64,000 nt of DNA. It comes from Anisakis pegreffii (lineage: Eukaryota; Nematoda; Chromadorea; Rhabditida; Anisakidae). The notes below the pieces were generated by a model. The model searched no databases. It was given only the letters and a program-made list of their open reading frames with translations, and had not been told where the DNA came from. Each line of letters opens with the position of its first letter. Position 1 is the stretch's first letter. Positions 22,848 to 35,700 of the stretch are shown here, piece after piece. The stretch lies in NCBI GenBank assembly GCA_035041965.1, contig JAPYMA010003013.1:1-64000 (forward strand), read 5' to 3'. The position numbers and the translations under genes were made by a program.

Positions 22848-25800
22848 GTAAGATCGAAAGACTAGACATTCCAGAGCCTTTAATTTGATCACATGAAACA
22901 CAGCTATTCCTTCCTTTCAGCCACACTTTATTTATAAGTGTGGCTGAAAGGAAGGAATAGTTCTATTATTATTCCTTGCTGAAAGGAAGGAATAATAATA
23001 GGAATAGTTCTTACTTTCTTCAGTTCTTTTCGCTCATCCATCCACAGTATTTCCTTGAAAGGAATTTTACTCACCTGCGGATTTTTAAAGTAAACCTTTC
23101 ATTTGATTAACGTTTGTAATGAAAACGTTTACTACTCAGACATTCTTACACTTATTTGCTCAATTGAGTAGTAAACATTTCGAAGTACAGATGCCATATA
23201 GAAGTAAATAATCCGGAAAGAGATGCAAAGGACAAGCGTTAGCTTTGCTTTTATTAGTTGTGCATCTGACTAATTCAGTTCGGCTCTACTCAGCACAATA
23301 GCACAATCAGTCGCAAAAAACCCATCGCTACGCTCGATTTTTGCTACATTCACTTCATCTTCTCGTTCCATATATAAGTATACAAGCCAAAAGACAGACT
23401 ATGCATCACAGCGCTTGCTTTAACAAGCTGTGAGCTATATCAAGTTATAAGCTATATCCATACCCTAGCCATATTCACTCAGTCAAGCAGACTTCTCTTT
23501 CTATATAAAACAACAACACAACACATCCGAAGCACATAGATTCTTCATTCGAGTTCGTTCACTGCTAAAAGACGTCAGTGCTAGAATGGCTTCGGCTGAT
23601 GAAAAGCCGCTAGTCCGACCGTCATCGATAGCTTTACAGGGCGAAAGTAGTGCGAGTTTTTTGAGAGCTGCTCGTGCGGGCAATCTCGAGCGTGTTCTTG
23701 AACTGTTACGTTCTGGAACAGACATCAACACTTGCAATGCGAATGGCCTGAATGCATTGCATCTGGCTTCGAAAGAGGGTCATCATGAAGTGGTTCGTGA
23801 ACTACTTAAGCGAAAGGCACTTGTCGATGCTGCTACTAAGGTCTATCGTTTCTATTGTTCAATCCTTTTATCATTTCAAATATGTAACTCACATTTTTAC
23901 ACTTATGATTACGGTGAATCTATTCAATGTTACAGTTTATCCGCTAATTTAGAATCTATCCATTTTTGTGCATACGATGTGAGGGAATTCTTGTGGAACC
24001 ACCAAAAATTACTCATGGATGAATGATGTAAATAAATTGAGAGTGCATTATAATGTAAATCACGTTTCTTGGAAATTCTCTCTCTGACATTTGAAGTTCA
24101 TTTGCTCTTCGAAGGCTCCTTCCTAAAGAAAACTGAGGATTTTAAAGTGAACTCTCCCGACATGTCGACGAAATCGACAGCTCATACTGAACGTCCAGTT
24201 TCTTTTTCATTAATTATCAATTGTGTAGCATATTCGAAAGCACCTTATGGCCATAACTGAATGTTCCAGTCAGTAATCTCGATCGATGAATTCTTAATTG
24301 TGAATATAACCAATGAGTTATGAGCTAAAATGAGAGCATTCGTGTTGTTTCTTGACTTATCAGCAATCAAGTTTTGTGTAAATAATACAAAAATAATCGT
24401 CGAGCATTGTTTACGTTCCGATTTCTTTTTATTCGAACGAATGATTACTTACGATTCCTCGAAAATTCGCTGGAACATGCTATAAACACTGCAGTTGCAA
24501 ATTTCAATTAATTTTTTTTTGGAAATATCAATAAGGCAACTTTTGACCATCGTTCAGTGGTGACCGAAGTTCGGTTTTACCATTCTCTTGATAAATCGCA
24601 TGCTTTTGTGACTATCTCTGAAACATCTCCGTGTAAATAACTGATCTGATTTCAAACATAACGAAATCACCTACCAGGAAATAGAGGATTGAAAGATACC
24701 CTAATCATTGTTTCCAATGCAAAATTCGAATGCTAATGTCCTCAACTCATCAGTAATTTGATTAAGTAGCGATGAGGAAGCTTTGACAAGCATTGCAGTT
24801 TATCAACTGCCCCATCATAAATCAGTACGATTGCTCGAACTAACTGAAAATTTCAGAAAGGAAACACTGCATTGCATATTGCATCATTGGCTGGTCAAGA
24901 ACTCATCGTGACCATATTGGTTGAGAATAATGCGAACGTTAACGTGCAGTCATTGAATGGCTTCACGCCGCTTTATATGGCAGCACAAGAAAATCATGAA
25001 TCTGTTGTGAGATATCTGTTGGCGCATGGTGCTAATCAAGCACTTGCTACTGAGGTCAGTTGGACAGTATGCAATCACTTTTTAATACGACATAGAGAGA
25101 AAAGAATCAGAACGTTTAGGATGTTATGAATATATGGATGCTCGTTTAAGGATGGCTTCACACCATTAGCTGTTGCACTTCAACAAGGTCATGATCGTGT
25201 TGTGGCGTTGTTACTGGAGAATGATACACGTGGTAAGGTCAGATTACCAGCACTGCACATTGCGGCTAAAAAGGATGACACTAAAGCCGCCACACTTCTC
25301 CTGCAGGTAAAGTTTCTTTGTTTTCCCATATGCACTCTTATCCACTCTGATGGTCCATTCATTCAAAGTCGATAGTCTTATGCCTTTGAGATGATCACAT
25401 TGTCAAATGCATTTTCCTAGAATTCAGTGATGTTCAATCACTAAAAACATCCTTTACGTCGTAGTGTTGCTCACATCCTTAAGTTCAGCTTCAATGGGCA
25501 TATTTTATCCTGTTTTGGATACATGCTGATCACCGACACCTACCAAAAGTATGTCCTCTATTCATAGGACACTTTTTTCAAGCATGGGACTGAAACGTTG
25601 AACATGGAAAACTGTTTTGCGATGCTAATTTTTGATTCGAATGCCGTCAAATAGCGTCCAGTGAATCCGCATTGTGTAAGAGTGTTATCGAAAAAAAGCG
25701 ATGGTGCTACTAGCTGTCGAGTGATAGTAATTGGTGATATCATGCATGTAGTACTGAGTTATGACGTTGAGCATATCTGTATTTGCACTTAGGTTTTTGT

Positions 25801-28800
25801 GAGCATGAACATGTACAGTAGATATGATATAAAGCTAACAAACTCTAGACTGGAATCGGAACAGGAGCGTTTGGCTAAGAGTAAGTGAGTGAAGAAAGAC
25901 GATATGATGAATGACTGATTGCAATAGATTGTTGTGCTAACTAGTGCATTCAGCAATAGACATTATCTCTTAAGAGAAAGTATTGTAATAGCCGATAGTA
26001 CTGATAAGTGAATATATTTATCGCAGTGCATTTCAGAATGAACACAACGCTGATGTGACCTCAAAGAGTGGCTTTACACCGTTACACATTGCTGCGCATT
26101 ACGGCAATGAGAATGTTGCACAGTTGTTGCTGGAAAAAGGTGCAAATGTAAATTATCAAGCAAGACACAATATTAGGTATGGTATATATATATATATATA
26201 TATATATGCGCATTTTTTTGCCAGACATTAAATAGAAACAAAATGCAGTACTGACCTGTGAGGCTGCATCACGAAAGATTGTCGTTTGGTTCAGAGAACG
26301 AATGAAATTGAATGAATTTTGCAGTCCATTGCACGTTGCAACAAAATGGGGTCGGTCTAATATGGTGTCGTTGTTACTTGCACACGGTGCCGTAATCGAT
26401 TGTCGCACTCGAGATCTTCTAACACCGCTTCATTGTGCCGCAAGATCTGGTCACGATCAAGTTGTTGATCTTTTGCTGGAAAAAGGAGCGCCGATTAATG
26501 CTAAAACAAAAGTATGAATAAGCAATTTATGTTTTCATGCACTCGCTACATTGATAATCATGAATTTTTGTAAGCCTTGATTCAGAAATTGTGGGTTTAG
26601 TTGTAAGTCTCCTTGTGAATGGAACAGAACATCCACTTTAGTTGCGTCTTGGTTCAATTTGTGCTAATGCTATCCGAGTGAGGTGTTTTATAGAATGGTT
26701 TGGCTCCATTGCATATGGCAGCTCAAGGCGATCACGTTGATACAGCGCGTATTCTGCTCTATCACCGAGCACCGGTTGACGATGTTACTGTGGACTATTT
26801 GACACCTCTTCATGTGGCTGCACACTGTGGTCACGTTCGTGTTGCGAAACTGCTTCTCGATCGGAATGCTGATCCAAACGCAAGAGCGTTAAATGGCTTT
26901 ACTCCGCTTCATATTGCATGCAAAAAGAATCGTATAAAGGTGAGTTGTTGCTTTCATTATTGCCATATTCCGAAACAATACTCGAATTCTAGATCATTTG
27001 CAACAAATCCTGAGCCATTCAGATTACTGCTGAATGCTGACAGATTTATGAAGTGTGTGACGCTAGGAAAAAGGGAAACGCCAACATTTTGAAGTCAAAT
27101 ACGAAACACTTGACTTTAAGCAAAACTCTGCGGTAGTCGAATCTAATTGCATTTTGAACGCTCTTTTGGGAACGGAAAGAGCAATATATTTCAGGTTGTT
27201 GAACTGCTGTTGAAATATCATGCTGCCATTGAGGCAACCACAGAATCTGGTCTATCTCCGTTACATGTTGCCGCATTTATGGGTGCTATCAACATTGTAA
27301 TCTATTTATTGCAACAGGTTCATCTTCTCAATTTTACTACCAATTTTTTTCAGCATTGTTAAATTTGCCAAACAAAATCATTTCAATTTGTTATTCCTTC
27401 ATGAATTTTCTCACTTTCTTATGCGACGAAGTATGATAAGGTGAGAAAGCTTGTGCTGTATAAGTAGACATTCGTCTGATTAAGAAAGAATGTGACATAA
27501 TTTTGCTAGATTATGAAATCTGAAATTGAATTGCCAGAAATTGTTTCTGGGAAACGTTTACAGCCAATCGATTTCAATTTTATTTCATGTTCCATTTGAG
27601 AATTTGTTTTTAATTTGCTCTAACCTATTTCAAATGCATGAAAACACTGAGATTGATTGCTTTTGGTTATGAGCGTTACTGAAGCACACACGTTTATTTT
27701 TCTTCTCGTCGCATTCATCATGGAATTTCAAATGCGAACATGTAACAGAACTTCACCATCTCATAAACACAACAAATCATTTTTCATCACAAGCGGTGAT
27801 TTTTAGAAGCATACAATCAGTTGTTTTGTCGCGCGTTCAACCAACTCATTTTCCATTGATGAAAAGGGATAAATTCGATTTAGAATGGATGCATTTCGAG
27901 TACCAACGAATAACGACAAAAAGCTATCGGACGGCTTTCAGCGGAAAAATGCAATATACACATAGATCTCAAGAGACAAAAAGCTGAACATTCTGAATAT
28001 TTTCTGCGAAGCTCATTACGCATTTACGGCCATCCGAAACAAAACATTCATGAAAAGAGATTTTATGACTGAAATTAACGTTTTTTGTTTCCAAAAACGA
28101 TTCTCTCAACATTTATTAGTGCGGTGCGCTTTTCCTCACTAGAACTAGTCAGTGGTGTAGGAGGATGGAGTGATGGAACAATTGCAATGGATTGAACTTG
28201 AGATTTTATTGGTGGAGTAGGTACAGGTGTGAAATTTTCGATTTGTTCTGAGAAAGTACGTAGCATTCAGTGGAGATTTTGAAGTTCTGTTGCATTATCA
28301 TTCACCTCTGGGATGTGCAGTGAAAAAGAGCATTGTGATTTGAGTGCAGGAAATTGAATACTAAAGCTTTTGATAGTATATTCCTATTTGAGTTTAAGAT
28401 GTATTGACCTTCAAGCTTTTAAACGATGAGTTGCTATCTTTTAATCAGAATATCGTCGAAAAACTAATACTGTGGATAATATGAATTCGTAGCGTGAATT
28501 AATCGAATCGGCGTTTTTGTGATAACATCGATATTTTGTTGCAGGGTGCAAATGCAGACGTTGCAACAATTCGCGGCGAAACACCACTGCACTTGGCTGC
28601 AAGAGCCAATCAAACTGATATCGTACGAGTGCTTTTACGCAACGGAGCGAAGGTAAGCAAGAGGAAGAAGATTGTAAAAATAGAATCATTTGCGCACTTA
28701 CTTGTAGATCCGTTCTGGCTGTTACTTTGTCATCAGAAGGGAATATTTGACTTGGTAACATTCAACCAGTTAATTCCGTTCGCTAATTCTTTAAAGTGTC

Positions 28801-29659
28801 TGAGGCTGCTGAGTTATCGTGTTGAGTTTTTCAAATGAAATATATCCCATGTTTCAATGGAGCCTAAAAACAAACTTGGTCAATGCGTTTCTCAATAATG
28901 GATGAATGAATATCGCAGGTTGATGCAACTGCGAGAGAACTGCAAACGCCTTTGCACATCGCATCACGACTCGGTAATACTGACATTGTGGTACTGCTTC
29001 TACAAGCTGGTGCGTCGCCAAATGCAGCCACTCGAGACCAGTACACTCCGTTGCATATTGCTGCCAAGGTATATTGCTTCGTCTAATGTATTTCAAAACA
29101 ATTTCGGGAATCATTCAAACCCATCTCGTCAGTTATTTGGTTTAAAATGATTTACTGTCAGCTCTAGAAATATAGTGAAAGAATGACTATTAGACGTTTA
29201 TTTTAGGAAGGGCAAGAGGAAGTGGCAGCAATCCTTCTCGATCATGGAGCTGATAAGAATGTGCTAACGAAGAAAGGATTTACTCCGCTACATTTGGCTG
29301 CAAAATATGGAAACATTCAGGTGGCGAAGTTGTTACTGGAACGAGGAACGCCTGTGGATATTGAAGGGAAGAATCAGGTATTTGTTTTTGAGGAAATACC
29401 TTTTGGTATTTTATTTGAACGGATTCGTTGGCAAATGGACATCATTAAGAGAGCTCTGTTTTGTTGCGTTTGCTCACTTGACTGAATGCTCAACAGGTCA
29501 AGTGTAAGCAGTTGAACAGCTCATGCCTCTTTAAAGCGGACGAGTTTATCCTACCTCAGGCTGTAACATATCACGTTTTTGAGACTATTCAGCATTCTTG
29601 ATATTATTATTATTATTGTTATTATTATAATTATTACTATTTATTATCTATTATTATTA

Positions 29660-29703
<44 letters not shown>

Positions 29704-32700
29704 TGAGGTAACACCATTGCACGTCGCTGCACATTACAACAATGATAAAGTAGCACTGTTGCTACTCGAGAATGGTGCATCAGCACATGCTGCGGCTAAG
29801 AACGGATACACACCCTTGCATATAGCAGCTAAGAAGAATCAGATGGACATTGCTTCAACACTTCTCCATTACAAGGTATATTGCTCGTTGTATGTGCAAA
29901 TTAATTGTTCGTTGACAAAATGTAATGTTTTTGCTAATTTCTAATTTTCAGGCAGATGCAAACGCGGAAAGTAAAGCCGGTTTCTCACCATTACATTTGG
30001 CAGCACAAGAAGGTCATCGTGAGATGTGTGCACTTCTGATTGAGAACGGTGCCAAAGTGAGAGCATTATAACATTCAAGCAATGACCTGGCCCTGCCGAA
30101 CTCTTCTTATTCAGTTCATAAAGAATGTTTGCCCGTAACTTGTGCAGTTATTTATTCGTTGTATTGTTGAAGGTCGGGGCAACGGCAAAGAATGGCCTGA
30201 CACCAATGCATCTGTGTGCACAAGAGGATAGAGTTAATGTAGCAGAGGAACTCGTTAAAGAGCATGCGGCTATTGATCCTCAAACCAAAGCTGGCTATAC
30301 GCCGCTTCATGTGGCTTGTCATTTTGGTTGGTATTTATTACCTTTTCTATTGTCAGTGAAACGCAGTGATTCATCCTCACCACGAAACATCACTAGTTGT
30401 TTATTTTGCAGGTCAAATGAACATGGTTAAGTTCTTGATTGAACACGGTGCTCCAGTGTCAGCTACTACTCGAGCTTCATACACACCGCTGCATCAAGCT
30501 GCACAACAAGGTCACAATAATGTCGTTCGATATCTTCTCGAACATGGGGCTAGTCCGAATGTTCAAACCGCGGTTAGTTTCTGTGAATATCGTTCGTTGT
30601 TTAGCGTATTCTCTCATCTTCTTTGAATTTTGCTGTGCTAAATGTTTCATCATTGCTCGTTCAAAGGGATCTTGCTATTCGCTAAACTTTTGACATTCTA
30701 TGAAATGCTCCTAAGTTAATACAAAGTAAACGTTCTTTCCCGAACAGTTCATTTCAAGAACGTAATGCTGTATCCTCCTTGCTGCAGACTGGTCAGACAC
30801 CTCTGTCCATCGCTGAACGCCTTGGTTATGTGTCGGTAGTAGAAGCACTCAAAACGGTCACTGAAACAACGGTTATCACGGAGACAACAACTATCACAGA
30901 GGAACGCTACAGACCACAAAATCCAGAAGCAATGAACGAAACGATGTTCTCGGATTCTGAAGATGAAGGTATTCCCCTTTATCACAAAATTTTCCGTTCA
31001 GATCGACTCCTTCCCTTGAACGCAGGGCTCTTATTTGGCAGGGGTTTATTTTGTTTATGCTTTGATGATTTCAGTTGTAATTAATCGTTCTTTAATGTAT
31101 GTTTCCTTTCCGTTCCGTTTGATTATTTTGCATGCATTTATGCATTCCTTTTGCGACAATTTGTAAGGTTGTTCAAATTTGTATTATGCACATCAAAGGA
31201 GTGGATTTCTTAATTTGTTTGTGTGTGTGTATGTGATTATGACAGCTCATCTCTAAATGATAGGAATCAATTTAATTTCGATGTTCAACCGAAAACGATG
31301 GCACAACTTATGAGACGTGATCGGACTTATTCAATTTAATGGATTGTTTCATATCTGTCCCAGAGAATAATATCACTACCTTGGAATGAACTGATCGTGA
31401 ATGAAATGAAACATTTGTTTGAAAATTGATGCAAGAATTAGTTTCTAATGGAAGGCCAATGATAATTTCTTAAAGTAGTTGTGGATGCGTTTGGTGATTG
31501 TGGGATGATGGCGAATTGATATCTGATGGTGTGACGTGACATGAAAACATGAAAGTAGTTGATTTCAGTTGTTGTTGTTGTGGGTGTGATTGATATTGTT
31601 GATTGTAATTGGTATTGAATGTTGTTCTTTGGTGGTCGTTCCGTTAAATGACAAATTTAAGCGACGGCAGCGGCTCTTGAAGAGGATCCATCGCATCTTC
31701 GGTCGCTTGCAAATTCACCATTACAACTGTCAACCTCAGACGATCACGATCTCAGTTTCTTCCCGAACCATACATCCAGTCCATACCCTTCACCAGCTCA
31801 CGAAAACAAGTTATCTTCATCACGTACGCTCTTCTCTTTTTTAGTTTCTGACTTTCGGTATATATTGTTTAACTGTTGCGTTTATTTTGTTTTGCTAAGT
31901 TGTGGCATCCTGCATGTTTTTATTTTTATTTCCATCATTCGTTTACTCGTCGATTTATCATTTTGAAGTTTAATTTGGCTTGGTAACTGCTCTGTTTTGG
32001 AACACATTAACTAAATTTTGTCCTGCTGATGACAATTAAAGAAAAGACATTATTGGATTGGTATAGATGAGTTTTGTGACCGTAAATTCTGCGATATCTG
32101 AAAAATAGGTCAATCAAATGATACCTTTGATCCAGTTGATTGGAAAGTTGAGTGTAGCGAACATTGATGGGGAAAAGTCGTTTCACTCTTAAATGATTGA
32201 AAAAAGAAATGTAAAATGCTGTGAAATACTCATATGGTTTGAAATCTGATTCAAAAAACACTGAATTCTTCTTAAACAGTTTGAAAAGTGATACTGAAAA
32301 TCGCCAAATACTTAAGTGATTTAAGAGATGTGTAAAAAAGCCGAAGTTATTTATGAAGTGGAGAGATGGAGGAATCAACAATGTTTTTGTTCTGCTAAAA
32401 GCAGTCCAGTAGTGCGCTGACGGAAAAGTAGTGAAAACCGCTCGCTAAAGATGCTGCTCATCGGATGAAGCACCGATGGTTATCGCTAAAGGTCTACTCA
32501 GCAAAACTAGTCCACTAGCCACTACTTTCAAATTTCCTTTCAAAATTTGCAATTATACTACTGATTTATTTTGGAGAAAACCTCATTGTGCCATTGAACA
32601 GTTGAAAATTTTGGTTTAATCAATCAGAGAAGAAAGTCTCTCGAATAATAAACTCGAGTAAACAATGAAAATTGGAGTTAACAATAGAAAAATAACCAAC

Positions 32701-35700
32701 AAAATTCATAGTGAGCATTTTGTCTAGGATTTTGGATCGTTTGGATGTCATTTATCCCTTCCTAACGGAATAAAAATGAAGAAAACTTCATTGGCCTGTT
32801 ACGTAACGTATTTAAGGTTACTTAAGTTTGTGAGTTCAGATGAAATGCTAGTGTCACATCAATAGCAAGCATTTGAAGTATCGTTGAACATTCGAAATGA
32901 ACCCGTTCTGATGATTCTAAGTAACATAATTTCGAATGAAGTACTTATCAGTGTTACAGCACGACTGTGTGTTTTAAATGTGTTGCTATTAGTGTTGTGC
33001 GAGGAGTCCCCGTCCACGGCCATTTTCCGGGGCTGTCCCCGTCCCCGAAAGGTCCCGATTCTCCCTGTGCCCGACTTTTTTTTCCGTCCCCGCACAGCAC
33101 TAATTAATCTAATCGCCACTCTATGCCGTCAGAACCATTGTACGAGAGATTGTCGCTATTAAATATTGCTATGTAAAAGTGCTAGCCGCCATCTAATGCG
33201 TTGCTGAAAGCATAAGTACGGAATAGCGAATAACGCGATACTGTCTACAATTGATTTTTCACATTACATTTTAGACATTTCGAAGACGCAGCATTTCTTT
33301 CGAAATGATATTACAAACGCTTCAAGAATTCATCGGTTTTCATTTTGTCAGCAAATTGTCCCTACTAATATTTCGTAATTGATCTGAGAATGCTTAGTAG
33401 AATAGTTACCTATTTTATCTAAAAATGGGAAACGATTTAAGAGGGCAGATACTTTTATCGCTTAAGAGGTGGACCGCTTCAAAATACAGCTTAGTTGGTC
33501 TTTGAACAGTTTTGATTTCAAGTAATCGTTTTTTCATCTCTGGCAGGGAATAATTCTAATCGATCACTTTAAATTAAGGTGAAGATAATCAAGTGACTGC
33601 GAATGCGCATGTACGTGATTTTTCGGAGAGTCTCACACAAGGTCTACATGATTCGACTGGGGTTCATTTGATTCATACTGCAGAACCGGTTAGTAAATAT
33701 AAATGAGCTTATATTTTGTGATTTATAATTCAATCCTGGCTCATATGTTTATGGAAATGCAATTATCGAAACGGTGTTCTTTCAGAAAAATTATTTTCAG
33801 TTGCTCTCGAGAAGCCCTGAGATGGATACGGCTGACGGCGATTTGGATGCGCTAATAAGAAAGGCGCAAGTGAGTGGCTAAATTTGATTAATTGAATTTT
33901 ATCGGATATATTATATTTGTCCTATTTGCATCATCATAGCTCTTTCTTCTCATCACTAAACAGACTTGCGAGAAGCCCAGCAGGAATTCCATTTATTTCG
34001 GTTCTATCTACCCAATAATGCATCATGCATCCGTTGGATAGTGCCACGCCGAGTCAACCAACCAGCCATCCATCCCACTAATCCAGCTAGAGGATGTACA
34101 TCATGGCTCAGCGTTCGGCTGGTTCGTTGCAATTGTCGTCAATTAGTATCGGTAGTGGATCTTCAATGTGCGCAACATCGCCTCGAAGAAATACTTTAAT
34201 AAATGTCGGAAAGAAACTATTATCGGGCGCACTTGTCCGCATTACAACGGCACCAACGCCGCAAAAGATTGCTACTGTGAAGGAAGAGATGCCGATATTG
34301 TTGGATTATCCGGACCAACCAGTGGGATACGACAGTGATGACCATAATCTGAAATCATCCCCGACAGATAATAGCCGTTCAGTAGGATAATCAGCATCCA
34401 TCTATCTGTCATCTCTACGTAACGTTTAGGTTTCAACTGAAGGAGTTAAACTCTTCTGAAAGGAATTAATTCATCAAATGGAATGGCGATATTGTCACTG
34501 ATTATGAGTTAGACTATGAACATTTGTTTTGAGCGGATTTCGATGAGAGTGAAATTGAAATTCTATCGAATTTTAGTACGAACCAGTTGCAACAGCTATG
34601 GCCGATTCAACAATTGACACAACAATCCCAGATAATGTTGCGCTAACGCATACCACCGTACAACCCAGGTATTTTTTCAGCACATTTGTCTTATTAAAAT
34701 TTTCAATTTAACGATGTTATTGACTCGATGTAAACATTATCTGTTGAAAGCTATTCCTATTAAATATCATCTCTTCATAGTGAAGGGATCATTTATATCA
34801 TTCATGAACAATCATGTGTTGGATTCACATGGATTTAAAACATGATTAAACCTGATAATTAGTGTATTGGTTGACATTTATGGTCATTTCACGTGGCTCG
34901 ATAACTATTTCGTTATGCAATAAAATTTGAAAAATGTCTGTTCTCGGTGGTTTATGTTTGAAGTTAACGCATTTTGTGGTGATTATCTTCTGCATGAAGC
35001 TTCTCTTTTGCATTCTCCTTTCTTCCTTTCCCATTTCTTTTTTTCGACTTCTGCTTGATTTTGAAATGTATAAAAGCGAAAAAAGGTTACATCCGCAATC
35101 AAACTTTCAATTCTTCATGTCCAGTTGTATTGTTTGAAGTACATTCAAAGTAATAGTATCACTTGATGTTCTTGCATTGAATAAGTTGGAAAATCATTTT
35201 TTCCGTTTCCATAACAAATGTAAAAATTATCGTTTTGTTTGTTCGTAAAAGGCCTCAGTCCAATAAAATCTTACTAATAAGTTTTGTAAAAATTTCAGCA
35301 AACTTCTTCATAAAACGTGAGTTTTTTATTCGAAAACTGTATAATTTTTCAAACTGACAGTCTGACTATCTGTTACTGTATTTGAACGACCGCACTCTGC
35401 ATTGGACTTGCTAATGTGTTTTTCGTTGTTGTGTTTGGTAGTTGGTCATTTTTCTGTTGTCCGCTAATTTTTTAAGCTCTCTTACGCTGGTTTATTCAGC
35501 CTATACATATATATCAGCATTATTATTAGCAATCATCACGCGATTTAAATGCATACCACCGAACATCACTATGCTGTTAAATGAATCAGCTCACTCACAG
35601 CGATTCTTCAGTTCACTCTGAAACAGTTGTGTTGTGTTCAGAAAAAATCAGATCCGAAACAAAAAATTCAGTCATACTCTCAGTTTTCGTTACAGCATAT

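Noticed and set aside
23586..24026. Independent 146-codon gene
   Set aside because: The first 85 codons are ankyrin repeats 1-2 and a good donor follows; the rest is intron read-through.
28075..28266. Minus-strand Pro/Ser-rich open frame inside intron 7, possible nested gene
   Set aside because: No domain, no clear splice partners and only 63 codons.
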